A program made the position numbers and the translations under genes. The notes beneath the pieces were generated by a model that saw only the letters and a list, made by a program, of their open reading frames with translations, did no database searches and was not told the origin of the DNA. A stretch of DNA of 64,000 nucleotides, taken from contig NZ_JACIBV010000001.1 of the NCBI RefSeq assembly GCF_014195505.1, forward strand, positions 8,804,001 through 8,868,000. The letters are read 5' to 3'. The stretch comes from Nonomuraea dietziae. GTDB lineage: Bacteria > Actinomycetota > Actinomycetes > Streptosporangiales > Streptosporangiaceae. The stretch's first letter is position 1, and each line of letters begins with the position of its first letter. Positions 25,103 through 33,681 of this stretch are shown here, in pieces.

Positions 25103-26010
25103 CGGCGGTCGCGACCAGACCCCCGCGGACCTCTCCGCACAAGCGCCGCAAGCCCCGCTCGCGGCAGGGCCGCGAGACCCTGCTGCTGATGCTCCCGGCG
25201 CTGGTGCCGGTCCTGCTGTTCAGCGTCGGCCCACTGCTGTACGGCATCGGCCTGGCCTTCACCGACGCGCGCGCCGGCCGCAACGCGGTCTACGAGTTCG
25301 TGGGCCCCCAGAACTTCATCGACCTGCTGTCCGACGCCGACTTCTGGGCCTCCTTCAGGATCGGCCTGATCTGGGCGGTCTCGGTCACGGGCCTGCAGTT
25401 CCTGCTCTCGCTCGGCCTCGCGATCCTGCTGAACCAGAACCTGCGGTTCAGAGGGGTGGCCAGGGTGCTCGCCGTCGTGCCGTGGGCGATGCCGCCCGTG
25501 GTGATCGGCCTGATGTGGCGCCTGGTCTACCACCCCGACGCGGGCATCCTCAACAGCATGCTCGGCACCGACATCGACTGGCTCGCCGACTTCTCGCTGG
25601 CGCTGCCCGCCGTCATCGTGATGGGCATCTGGAGCGGCATGCCGCAGACCACCGTGGTCCTGCTGGCCGGGCTCCAGGGCGTGCCGAAGGAGCTGTACGA
25701 GGCGGTCGAGGTCGACGGCGCGGGCACCTGGCGCAGGTTCTGGAACATCACGCTGCCGCAGCTGCGCCCCGTGATCGTGGCCATCACCTCGCTCGACTTC
25801 GTGTGGAACATCAACCAGTTCAGCCTCGTCTACGTGCTGACCCAGGGCGGCCCCGGCGGCCAGACGCGGCTGCCGATGCTCTTCGCCTACGAGCAGGCCT
25901 TCCGCTACGGCTTCTTCGGCTACGCGGCGGCCCTCGGAGTGGCGACCATGATCGTCGTGCTGGCGGTGCTCGGCATCTATCTCTGGCGGCAGATGAGGGA
26001 GGCGTCATGA
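25099..26010 (+). CDS. Sugar ABC transporter permease (MalF type)
   Basis: 303 residues, six predicted transmembrane helices. After a basic cytoplasmic N-terminus, LLLMLPALVPVLLFSVGPLLYG begins helix 1. The ATPase-contacting EAA loop appears as YEAVEVDGAGTWRRFWNITLPQLRP. Works with the second permease and the lipoprotein encoded next. No ATPase gene is in the operon; in actinobacteria a shared MsiK-type ATPase commonly energises such importers. Four-base overlaps on both sides indicate tight coupling. Confidence 0.92.
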   Translation: MTAVATRPPRTSPHKRRKPRSRQGRETLLLMLPALVPVLLFSVGPLLYGIGLAFTDARAGRNAVYEFVGPQNFIDLLSDADFWASFRIGLIWAVSVTGLQFLLSLGLAILLNQNLRFRGVARVLAVVPWAMPPVVIGLMWRLVYHPDAGILNSMLGTDIDWLADFSLALPAVIVMGIWSGMPQTTVVLLAGLQGVPKELYEAVEVDGAGTWRRFWNITLPQLRPVIVAITSLDFVWNINQFSLVYVLTQGGPGGQTRLPMLFAYEQAFRYGFFGYAAALGVATMIVVLAVLGIYLWRQMREAS

Positions 26011-26825
26011 AGCAGATCCCGAAGTACGCGGCGCTGCTGGCCTACATGATCTTCCTGGTGTTCCCGCTGGTCTGGCTGGTCTCGACGGCGTTCAAGACGC
26101 CGCAGGAGATGGCCAACCTGAACCCCTCGTGGATCCCGCGCGAGCCGACCCTGAGCAACTTCGAGGCCGCCTTCACCGAGCAGGACCTGGTGGGCGCGGG
26201 CGTGCGCAGCCTCATCGTGGCGCTGTGCAGCGCGGTGCTCACCGTGGTCGTCGCCCTGCCCGCCGCCTACGCCATCGCGCGCCACCGCAGCCTGGTCAGC
26301 AAGATCGCGGTCGGGTGGGTGCTGGTCAGCCAGGTCTTCCCGTTCATCCTGATCATCATCCCGCTCTTCATGGTGCTGCGGAACCTCGATCTGGTGAGCA
26401 CGCTGCCCGGTCTGATCATCGTGCACGTGACCTTCACGCTGCCGTTCGCCCTGTGGATGCTGCAGGGCTACGTGCGGGCGGTGCCTCCTGAGCTGGAGGA
26501 GGCCGCCTCCGTCGACGGCGCGGGACGCGTGCGCTCGATCGTGAGCGTGGTGGCGCCGCTGCTGGCCCCCGGCGTGGTGGCCACCTTGTTGTTCTCGTTC
26601 ATCTCCTCGTGGAACGAGTTCCTCTTCGCGCTCGTGGTCCTGAAGGACCCCGACGTGATGACACTGCCGCTCACTCTGGTCCGCTTCACCGGGCCCGAGG
26701 GAGTGTCCAGGCTGGGTCCGCTGGCCGCCGCGTCGGTCGTGGCGACGATCCCCAGCCTGATCTTCTTCGCAATCATCCAGCGACGGCTGAGGTCCGGCCT
26801 CATGGCCGGAGCGGTCAAGGGCTAG
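26007..26825 (+). CDS. Sugar ABC transporter permease (MalG type)
   Basis: 272 residues with six membrane helices; starts KYAALLAYMIFLVFPLVWLVSTAFKTPQEM, a MalG hallmark. The EAA loop reads LEEAASVDGAGRVRSIVSVVAPLLAPG. It forms the heterodimeric channel with the preceding permease. ATG 26007 overlaps the upstream stop (ATGA), and the binding-protein gene follows after nine bases with its own GGAGG site. Confidence 0.92.
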   Translation: MKQIPKYAALLAYMIFLVFPLVWLVSTAFKTPQEMANLNPSWIPREPTLSNFEAAFTEQDLVGAGVRSLIVALCSAVLTVVVALPAAYAIARHRSLVSKIAVGWVLVSQVFPFILIIIPLFMVLRNLDLVSTLPGLIIVHVTFTLPFALWMLQGYVRAVPPELEEAASVDGAGRVRSIVSVVAPLLAPGVVATLLFSFISSWNEFLFALVVLKDPDVMTLPLTLVRFTGPEGVSRLGPLAAASVVATIPSLIFFAIIQRRLRSGLMAGAVKG

Positions 26826-26834
26826 GAGGCTCTT

Positions 26835-28154
26835 ATGCGTATCAAATCCGCTTTGGCGGCCGCGGCGATCGTCGCGATGGCGGCCGCGTGCGGCTCCGGT
26901 GGTGGCGGCGGCGACGCCGCCGAGCCCGCCAAGTCGGGCGGCGAGCCCGTGAAGCTGAATTTCCTCAGCCTGGCCTGGCAGAAGGAGTCCGTGGCGGCCA
27001 ACAAGGAGATCGTGGAGGCCTGGAACAAGGCCAACCCGAACATCCAGGTCACCTACGTCCAGGGCAGCTGGGACAACGTCAACGACCAGCTCGTCACCTC
27101 CTTCGAGGGCGGCGACGCCCCTGACGTGATCCACGACGACTCGCCCGCGCTGTCCGGCTTCGCCTCGCGCGGCTACCTGCTGGACCTGAAGGACAAGCTG
27201 CCGGCCGAGCTGAAGAGCGACATCCCGCAGTCGGCGTGGGACACCGTCACCTTCGACGACGGCAAGGGCAACCAGGGCGTCTACGGCGTGCCGTTCCTGC
27301 AGGAGTCGCAGGTCATCATCGCCAACAAGAAGCTGCTCGACGCCGCGAAGGTGCGCGTCCCCACCGCGGACGCCCCCTGGACGTGGGACGAGTTCGCCGA
27401 GGTCAGCAAGAAGCTGACCAAGGGCGAGACGTTCGGCGTGGCCTGGCCGATGAAGTCGCCCGTCAACAAGACGCTCAACCTGGCGCTCAACTTCAACGGC
27501 ACCTTCTTCCAGACCGGCGCGGACGGCAAGACCACGGTCAAGGTCGGCCCGGAGGAGAAGCAGGTCCTCCAGCGCATCCACGACCAGCTCTACAAGGACA
27601 AGTCGGCCGACCCCTCGGCGCTCGGCATGGGCACCGCCGACCCGCTGCCCGGCTTCTTCGCCGGCAAGTACGCCCTGCTGCCCGTCGGCGTCTACCTGCG
27701 CCAGCAGGTCGTCGAGCAGGCGCCCGACGGCTTCGAGTGGGTCACCCTTCCCCCGCTGAAGGGCGAGACCACCAACCAGGGCGCGGTCTCCCAGACCCTG
27801 TCGGTCTCGGCCGACAGCAAGCACCCCGACGAGTCCATCAAGTTCATGTCGTTCTTCCTGAACGGCCCGAACCAGGCCAAGCTCGCCAAGGGCGACTGGC
27901 TGCTGCCGACCTCGCAGAAGGCCGCCGCCGACCCGTCGATGACCACCAAGGAGAACGGCTGGGACATCGCCACCGCCTCCGCCAAGGACCTCGTCGTCGC
28001 GCCGTTCCTGAAGGTCAACGGCTTCGACGAGTGGAAGAGCAAGGTCGCCACCCCGACCCTGCAGCAGTACTTCGCCAACAAGATCTCCCTTGACGACGCG
28101 GCCAAGCAGCTCGTCGAAGAGGGGAACAAGGTGCTGGAGCGGTACTCCCGGTGA
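26835..28154 (+). CDS. Sugar ABC transporter substrate-binding lipoprotein
   Basis: 439 residues of the extracellular solute-binding protein family 1. Lipoprotein signal ends at Cys19 (AAACGSGGGGG), then VKLNFLSLAWQKESVAANKEIVEAWNK typical of the N-lobe, and FEGGDAPDVIHDDSPALSGFASRGYLLDL. Anchored outside the membrane, it presents the ligand to the two permeases. The placement right before four ARH-fold genes suggests that the ligand is a riboside or related glycoside, an inference from context only. GTGA overlap with the next gene. Confidence 0.92.
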   Translation: MRIKSALAAAAIVAMAAACGSGGGGGDAAEPAKSGGEPVKLNFLSLAWQKESVAANKEIVEAWNKANPNIQVTYVQGSWDNVNDQLVTSFEGGDAPDVIHDDSPALSGFASRGYLLDLKDKLPAELKSDIPQSAWDTVTFDDGKGNQGVYGVPFLQESQVIIANKKLLDAAKVRVPTADAPWTWDEFAEVSKKLTKGETFGVAWPMKSPVNKTLNLALNFNGTFFQTGADGKTTVKVGPEEKQVLQRIHDQLYKDKSADPSALGMGTADPLPGFFAGKYALLPVGVYLRQQVVEQAPDGFEWVTLPPLKGETTNQGAVSQTLSVSADSKHPDESIKFMSFFLNGPNQAKLAKGDWLLPTSQKAAADPSMTTKENGWDIATASAKDLVVAPFLKVNGFDEWKSKVATPTLQQYFANKISLDDAAKQLVEEGNKVLERYSR

Positions 28155-29095
28155 GTCTGCTCAAGGATCGCGCCCGGGGGTGTCTGCTCGGCCTGGCGGC
28201 CGGCGACGCCCTCGGGGCACCTGCCGAGAACATGGAGCCCGCCCAGATCCGCGAGAAGTGGGGCAGGCTCACCGAGATCGAGGGCGGCGGCACCGACGAC
28301 ACGGAGTACGCGATCTTCGCCGCCTCCCTGCTCGTGCGGCACGGCCACGACCTCACCAGTGACGACGTCGCCGACGCCTACCGCAGGGAGATCATCCCCG
28401 CGGTGCTCGGCCCCATGAAGGGCGCGGGCTTCTCCGAGCTCGGCACCGTGTCGGCACTGCGGCGCGGGCTCGAACCGCCCATGACCGGGATGATCCACGC
28501 GCACGGCTGGTCCGACGGGCTGGCGATGCGGGCGGCGCCGTACGGCATCTTCTGCCCAGGCGATCCCGCGGAGGCGGCCCGGCTGATCGAGCAGGACGGC
28601 CTGGTCAGCGGCGAGGGCGAGGGCATCAACGGCGGCAGGGCGGTCGCGGCTGCCGTCGCGGTCGCCATGAGCGGCGCAGCCCCCGGCGAGGTGGTGAGAG
28701 CAGGGCTCTCAGCGATCCCCCAGGACTCGTGGACGGCCAGGACCATCTCCAGGGCGCTGCCCCTCAAGGACTCGCCCGAAGGGCTGCACGAGGCCGTGGT
28801 GATCAGGCACTACCCGTGGACCGACCTCGCGCCCGAGGCCGTGGCGCTGGCCTTCGCCGCCTACCTGCACGGCGACGGCGAGGTGGAGGAGTCGGTGACC
28901 TACGCGGTGAGCCTGGGCAGGGACGCCGACACCATCGGCGCCATCGCGGGCGCCATGGCGGGGGCAGGACGCGGCGAGGCGGGCGTGCCCGGCAGGTGGG
29001 CCGAGCGCATCGGCCCCGCCACCGGCAAGTGCCTGCCCGTCGTGGCGGGCAAGCACGTGCTCGACGTCGCGGATGAGCTCGCGAGACGACTGTAA
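28151..29095 (+). CDS. ADP-ribosylglycohydrolase-fold protein 1 (intact active site)
   Basis: 314 residues, the all-helical ARH/DraG fold. Complete dinuclear metal site: Glu in GDALGAPAE (about 26), T48-D49-D50-T51, and D258-x-D260-T261 in GRDADTIGAIAGAMAGA. Known relatives remove ADP-ribose from Arg or Ser (ARH1, ARH3) or from nitrogenase (DraG), but operon-borne relatives such as E. coli YegU sit with a transporter and a PfkB kinase. GTG start overlaps the binding-protein stop. Hydrolysis of an imported riboside is inferred from context. Confidence 0.88.
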   Translation: MSLLKDRARGCLLGLAAGDALGAPAENMEPAQIREKWGRLTEIEGGGTDDTEYAIFAASLLVRHGHDLTSDDVADAYRREIIPAVLGPMKGAGFSELGTVSALRRGLEPPMTGMIHAHGWSDGLAMRAAPYGIFCPGDPAEAARLIEQDGLVSGEGEGINGGRAVAAAVAVAMSGAAPGEVVRAGLSAIPQDSWTARTISRALPLKDSPEGLHEAVVIRHYPWTDLAPEAVALAFAAYLHGDGEVEESVTYAVSLGRDADTIGAIAGAMAGAGRGEAGVPGRWAERIGPATGKCLPVVAGKHVLDVADELARRL

Positions 29096-29104
29096 GGACA
29101 GCAC

Positions 29105-30073
29105 ATGTCGGGGGACAGGATCACAGGAGCCTTCGTCGGGCTGGCCGTGGGCGACGCCGCCGGCTGGCCCGCGGCACGGCACCGCGCGGCGCTGCACGCG
29201 CCATGGAGCAGACGGCTGCACCGCGAGCTCGACGCCTTCGCCGAGGAGCACAGGGTCACGACGCTGCCCGTGCCTTTCGCGCTCAACCAGCCGACCGCGC
29301 CGCTGGCCGTCGGCCCTTCCGACGACGCCGAGTGGCTGGCGTGGACGGCGCTGACGCTCTCGCAGGACAGGGTGCGGGCCTTTGTCGACCTGTCGGGGCG
29401 AGACGACCTGCGGGCGCGGATCTCGGTGACCACCGCGCTCGGCAACCTGCGCGGCGGCCTCGAGCCGCCCGCCAGCGGGCACGACAACCCGCACTTCTTC
29501 GACGACGCCGCGGCCGTCAGGGCCGTGGCCTTCGGCGCCGTGGGACAGGACCCCACGCGCGACGCGCAGATCACCAACGCGGGTGACGGCGTGCTCGGCG
29601 CGAGGGCGATGGCCGCGGCGGTGGCCGAGGCGGTGTCGGGCGGCTCGGCCGCGCTCGCCGTCGAGGCGGCGCTGGCCCAGCTGCCCGAGGACAGCGCGAT
29701 CGGCGTCAACGCCAGGGCGGCGCTGCGGGTGACGCGCAAGGCGGGAGGGGCCTTCGCCGCCGTGCCCGCGCTCGACGCCGAACTGATCGACCATGTCTAC
29801 AGCTACGCCGTCTCCGCGGCGGTGACCGTGCCCGTGGCGCTCGCGCTGGCGGAGGTCTCGGGCGGGTCGCTGGTCGAGGCCGTGCCCGCCGCCGCGTGCC
29901 TGGCGGCGGTGGCCGACTCGGCGCCCGCGCTCACCGGGGCGCTCACGGGCGCCTGCGGCGGATACAGAGTGATACCTGAGGGGTGGGCCGCCTCCGCACG
30001 GAGGCTGGCCGGGTGCTGCCTGCCTGAACTGGCCGGCAGGGATCTACTGGATATTTCGGAGGGAATCGCATGA
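29105..30073 (+). CDS. ADP-ribosylglycohydrolase-fold protein 2 (degenerate active site)
   Basis: 322 residues, clearly ARH fold (GAFVGLAVGDAAGWP, GNLRGGLEPPASGHDNPHFFDDAAAVRAVAFG, GGYRVIPEGW) but with lost ligands. The first acidic residue after GDAAG is absent, TDDT reads S72-D73-D74-A75, and the C-terminal DxDTxGA is DSAPALTGA (from D271), so at least two metal-binding side chains are missing. It is likely a pseudo-enzyme or a partner or regulatory subunit for protein 1 or 3. The frame is intact and coupled to the next gene by ATGA, which argues against decay. Confidence 0.82.
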   Translation: MSGDRITGAFVGLAVGDAAGWPAARHRAALHAPWSRRLHRELDAFAEEHRVTTLPVPFALNQPTAPLAVGPSDDAEWLAWTALTLSQDRVRAFVDLSGRDDLRARISVTTALGNLRGGLEPPASGHDNPHFFDDAAAVRAVAFGAVGQDPTRDAQITNAGDGVLGARAMAAAVAEAVSGGSAALAVEAALAQLPEDSAIGVNARAALRVTRKAGGAFAAVPALDAELIDHVYSYAVSAAVTVPVALALAEVSGGSLVEAVPAAACLAAVADSAPALTGALTGACGGYRVIPEGWAASARRLAGCCLPELAGRDLLDISEGIA

Positions 30074-31209
30074 CGCCGCTGGAGGACAGGGCCACTGGTT
30101 GCGTGGCGGGAGCGGCGGTGGGTGACGCGCTCGGCGGCGCCACCGAGGGCTGGACTCCCGAGCAGATCACGCAGCGCTACGGTGGGACGGTCGAGGGGGT
30201 CGTCCCGCCCTTCAACGCCGACTGGCGCAACGCCCGGCCCATCGCGCCGTACCACAAGGGCGACGGCCACATCACCGACGACACCCTGATGACGCACGCG
30301 CTCATCCGCGTCTACCAGAAGGCAGGCGCTCACCTCGACGCCTACTCCATGGCCGAGCACATGGTGCCCGAGATGATGGGCGAGAAGCAGTGGATCCCCG
30401 AGCTGGAGGCCGACGCGCTGCCGCTGCAGCGGGTGTTCCTGGCCGAGAAGTGGATCGTCGCGCGGCTGCACTACGGGCACAACGACCCGCGTGAGGCGGG
30501 CGTCGGCAACATCGTCAACTGCGGCGCGGCGATGTACGTCGCGCCCGTCGGCATCGTCAACGCCGGCGACCCCGACGCCGCCTACGCCGAGGCGATCGAC
30601 CTGACGGGCGCCCATCAGTCCTCCTACGGCCGCGAGGCCGCGGGCGTGATGGCAGCCGCCGTCGCGGAGGCGATGCGACCCGGCGCGAGCGCCGACTCGG
30701 TCGTGGCGACCGCCATCAGGCTGGCCAAGGACGGCACCAGGGCCGCGATCGAGGCCGTGTGCTCCAGAGCGCGCGACTTCGGCCACTGGGAGGGGTCGTT
30801 CGAGGGGTTGCGCGCGGCCATGCGTCCCTACGACACCGTCGCCGACACCTACCGCGACCAGGGGCTCGGCGCCCGGCGGCCCTCGCGGGTGCACAGCATC
30901 GAGGAGCTTCCCCTCGCGCTGGCGTTCCTGCTCATCGCCAAGGGCGACGTCAGGGACACGGTCCTGGGCGGGGTCAACTACGGGCGCGACGCCGACTCGA
31001 TCGCCTCCATGGGCGGGGCGATCGCGGGCGCTCTCGGCGGGCTGTCGGCCGTGCCGTCCGACTGGGTCGAGCAGATCGGCACCGCCAGCCGTACGGACCT
31101 GGTCGCCCCCGGGCGCGCCATCGCCGAGGTCGCGCTGCGGATCCATCGCGACGACCTGGCCAGGCGCAGGGCCCACGAGGACGCCTTCGCCGAGCTGGCC
31201 GGCCAGTGA
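30070..31209 (+). CDS. ADP-ribosylglycohydrolase-fold protein 3 (intact active site)
   Basis: 379 residues. GDALGGATEG supplies the N-terminal Glu, T69-D70-D71-T72 follows in GHITDDTLMTHALI, and D307-x-D309-S310 in GRDADSIASMGGAIAGALGG completes the metal site; Thr to Ser at the last position is conservative. Insertions relative to protein 1 (PPFNADWRNARPIAPYHKGDGH and MVPEMMGEKQWIPELE) may shape a larger substrate pocket. Starts on an ATGA overlap and ends in a GTGA overlap. Confidence 0.88.
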   Translation: MTPLEDRATGCVAGAAVGDALGGATEGWTPEQITQRYGGTVEGVVPPFNADWRNARPIAPYHKGDGHITDDTLMTHALIRVYQKAGAHLDAYSMAEHMVPEMMGEKQWIPELEADALPLQRVFLAEKWIVARLHYGHNDPREAGVGNIVNCGAAMYVAPVGIVNAGDPDAAYAEAIDLTGAHQSSYGREAAGVMAAAVAEAMRPGASADSVVATAIRLAKDGTRAAIEAVCSRARDFGHWEGSFEGLRAAMRPYDTVADTYRDQGLGARRPSRVHSIEELPLALAFLLIAKGDVRDTVLGGVNYGRDADSIASMGGAIAGALGGLSAVPSDWVEQIGTASRTDLVAPGRAIAEVALRIHRDDLARRRAHEDAFAELAGQ

Positions 31210-32558
31210 TCAGGCTCACCTGGGTGCAGCCGGAGGACCTGGTGGGGCACGAGCTGCGCCAGGCCGCCGAGGACGGGCGCGACGTGCGGGAGATCACCGC
31301 CCGCTGGCACGCGGCGGGCGGCCACGACGCGCCGCCGAGGGCGGGGGCCTCCGAGGCCGGCGCCCTGCGGCTGCGCGGGCTGGCCGAGGAGCTGCTGGAC
31401 GAGCTGGCCACGCTGAGGTCGCCGCTGGAGGAGCCCACGGAGCTGGCCGACATCATCGCCGTCTGCCCGGGCTGGCCCGCCCGTCAGGCGGATCTCCTCC
31501 AGGAGGGGAGGCGGGCGGCCAGGCCCGAGCACGCCCGCGTGCTCGGGGCGTGGCTCGGCAGGGCGGCGGGCTGCGTGCTCGGCAAGCCGGTGGAGAAGAT
31601 CCCGCGCGAGGGCATCAGGCAGATCGCCGAGGCCACGGGCAACTGGCCCATCCAGGGGTGGTTCACCGGGGTCGGGCTGCCCGACGAGATCGCCCGGCGG
31701 TGGCCGTGGAACCGGCGCAGCGCGGTCAACTCTCTCGCGGAGAACATCGACGGCGTCCCCGAGGACGACGACCTCAACTACCCGCTGCTGGCCCTGACGG
31801 TGCTCGAGCGGCACGGGCGCGGCTTCACCACCGACGACGTCGCCAAGCTGTGGCTCGACGAGCTGCCTGCGGGCCGTACGTTCACCGCCGAGCGGGTCGC
31901 CTACCGCAACCTGCTGGCCGGGATCGAGCCGCCGCTGACCGCGACCTATCGCAACCCCTTCCGCGAGTGGATCGGCGCGCTGATCAGGACCGACCTCTAC
32001 GGGTGGGTCAACCCGGGCGACCCCGCGACCGCGGCGGAGTACGCCTGGCGCGACGCCCGCCTCACCCACACCGCCAACGGCGTCTACGGCGCGATGTTCG
32101 TGGCCGCCATGTGCGCCCAGTCGCTGGTCGCCACCTCGGTGAAGGAGGTGGTCGAGGCGGGCCTGTCCGTCGTCCCTCCGCGCTCCCGGCTGGCAGGCGC
32201 CGTACGGCAGGCGGTCGAGGACGCCTCGGCCGCCGCCGACTTCGAGCAGGTCCTCGACCGCCTGCACGAGCGGCACGGCGACCTGCACTGGGTGCACACG
32301 ATCAACAACGCCGCCCTCGTCGCCGCCACCCTCGTGCACGCCCAGGGCGACTTCACCGCCTCGATCGCGGGCGCGGTCGCGGGCGGCTGGGACACCGACT
32401 CGGCGGGCGCGACGGTCGGCTCGATCGCCGGAGCGCTGAACGGAGGCGTGCCCGAGCGGTGGAGGATGCGTGACAGCCTGGCCTCCAGCCTGACCGGGTT
32501 CGACGGCATCGCGCTGGGTGAGCTCGCCGAGCGCACGGAGAGGATGATAGAGCCATGA
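31206..32558 (+). CDS. ADP-ribosylglycohydrolase-fold protein 4 (variant site, extra N-terminal domain)
   Basis: 450 residues. The first ~110 form an extension absent from proteins 1-3 (ITWVQ-like start RLTWVQPEDLVGHELRQA, then a helical segment). The ARH fold begins near 113 (WLGRAAGCVLGKPVEK), where GDALG is changed to GCVLG but the Glu is kept. The TDDT position reads E186-D187-D188-D189, while D396-x-D398-S399 with SAGATVGSIAGAL is intact. Metal binding therefore looks possible with altered geometry. The best guess is a divergent hydrolase of the same pathway. ATGA overlap with the kinase gene. Confidence 0.82.
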   Translation: MIRLTWVQPEDLVGHELRQAAEDGRDVREITARWHAAGGHDAPPRAGASEAGALRLRGLAEELLDELATLRSPLEEPTELADIIAVCPGWPARQADLLQEGRRAARPEHARVLGAWLGRAAGCVLGKPVEKIPREGIRQIAEATGNWPIQGWFTGVGLPDEIARRWPWNRRSAVNSLAENIDGVPEDDDLNYPLLALTVLERHGRGFTTDDVAKLWLDELPAGRTFTAERVAYRNLLAGIEPPLTATYRNPFREWIGALIRTDLYGWVNPGDPATAAEYAWRDARLTHTANGVYGAMFVAAMCAQSLVATSVKEVVEAGLSVVPPRSRLAGAVRQAVEDASAAADFEQVLDRLHERHGDLHWVHTINNAALVAATLVHAQGDFTASIAGAVAGGWDTDSAGATVGSIAGALNGGVPERWRMRDSLASSLTGFDGIALGELAERTERMIEP

Positions 32559-33445
32559 TCTCGGTCTTCGGCAGCGCGAACATGGATCTGGTCGCCTACG
32601 TCCCCTCGGCGCCCAAACTCGGAGAGACGGTCACGGGGCGCGCCTTCCGTACCATCCCCGGCGGCAAGGGGGCCAACCAGGCGATCGCCGCCGCCCGAGC
32701 GGGCGGCGAGGTCGCCTTCCTCGGCGCGGTGGGCGACGACTCCTTCGGCGCCGCGCTGCGCGCCACCCTGGAGGAGGCGGGGGTCGACGTCGCCGCGCTG
32801 CGGCGGGTCGAGGGCCCGAGCGGCATCGCGCACATCGTGGTGGAGGACGCGGGAGGCAACTCGATCATCGTCGTGCCCGGCGCGAACGGCAGGGTCACCG
32901 AACCCTCCGGCGACGACCTGAGCGTGATCGCCGGCTCCTCCGCGCTGCTGCTCCAGCTGGAGCTGCCCATGGAGGCCGTCATCGGCGCGGCCCAGGCCGC
33001 CCAGGTGTCGGGCGTCGCGGTCATCCTCACCCCCGCGCCCGCCCAGCCGCTGCCGGAGAAGCTGCTCGACGCGGTCAGCCTCATCGTCCCGAACGAGCAC
33101 GAGGCCGCGGCGATCACCGGGCTGACCGACCAGGACAAGGCGCTGGACGCGCTGCTCGAGCGGGTCCCCGAGGCGGTGATCACCCTGGGCTCCGAGGGCG
33201 CCCTGTACGGCTCTCGCGAAGGCGCGCGCCTGCGCGTTCCCGCGGTCAGGGTGAAGGCCGTCGACACGACCGCCGCGGGTGACACCTTCGTCGGCGCGCT
33301 GTCGGTGGCCCGCTCGGAGGGCATGGCGCCCGCCGACGCCCTCCACTTCGCCTCGGTCGCCGCGTCGATCTCGGTCCAGCGCGAGGGCGCGAGCACCTCG
33401 ATGCCCACCCGCGCCGAGATCGACGCGTCGCTGAACACCGGCTGA
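32555..33445 (+). CDS. rbsK: Ribokinase-type PfkB sugar kinase
   Basis: 296 residues. N-terminal PfkB signature GGKGANQAIAAARAGGEVAFLGAVG, substrate-contact region GDDSFG, and C-terminal TTAAGDTFVGAL with catalytic base D243. The first strand (ISVFGSANMDLVAYV) matches ribokinases closely. As last intact gene of the LacI-ABC-ARH operon it would phosphorylate the sugar freed by the ARH-fold proteins, giving ribose 5-phosphate if that sugar is ribose. Sugar specificity is inferred. Confidence 0.88.
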   Translation: MISVFGSANMDLVAYVPSAPKLGETVTGRAFRTIPGGKGANQAIAAARAGGEVAFLGAVGDDSFGAALRATLEEAGVDVAALRRVEGPSGIAHIVVEDAGGNSIIVVPGANGRVTEPSGDDLSVIAGSSALLLQLELPMEAVIGAAQAAQVSGVAVILTPAPAQPLPEKLLDAVSLIVPNEHEAAAITGLTDQDKALDALLERVPEAVITLGSEGALYGSREGARLRVPAVRVKAVDTTAAGDTFVGALSVARSEGMAPADALHFASVAASISVQREGASTSMPTRAEIDASLNTG

Positions 33446-33467
33446 GCCTTCAGGGAAGGAGCGCGCC

Positions 33468-33515
33468 GTGGACGCCCCCAGGGAGATCGACCTGCCGACC
33501 ACGCGTTGTTCCTGA
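33468..33515 (+). pseudogene. Relic: truncated start of a lost downstream operon gene
   Basis: A GTG with a good ribosome-binding site (GGAAGGAG) 22 bases after the kinase stop opens a 15-codon frame (DAPREIDLPTTR) ending in TGA. This resembles the N-terminus seen before the FAD-binding motif in some flavin oxidoreductases, but the match is too short for certainty. It probably marks the breakpoint where the rest of the operon was deleted. Confidence 0.35.
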
Positions 33516-33549
33516 GGGGGCCAGGCCCCGTCGCCGAGGGCTCGGAGTG

Positions 33550-33573
33550 GTACTACCGTGCGCCTGGTAGTAC
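33550..33573. terminator. Hairpin downstream of the ARH operon
   Basis: GTACTACC (33550-33557) pairs with GGTAGTAC (33566-33573) over an eight-base loop, about 105 bases after the kinase stop. It may terminate the operon transcript. Confidence 0.4.
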
Positions 33574-33602
33574 GGGCCCGAGTGGAGGGCCGTCATCGTG
33601 TG

Positions 33603-33626
33603 ATCATCACTCTTAGGAGTGATGAT
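33603..33626. promoter_or_regulatory. Perfect inverted repeat upstream of the orphan kinase
   Basis: ATCATCACTC (33603-33612) and GAGTGATGAT (33617-33626) are exact inverted copies with loop TTAG. It is AT-rich for this genome and lies 56 bases before the kinase start, so an operator is as likely as a terminator. Confidence 0.5.
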
Positions 33627-33681
33627 TTCGACCACTCTGAGGTATAACGCCACCTGCGCCGCAATCGCCTAAGATAGGTAA

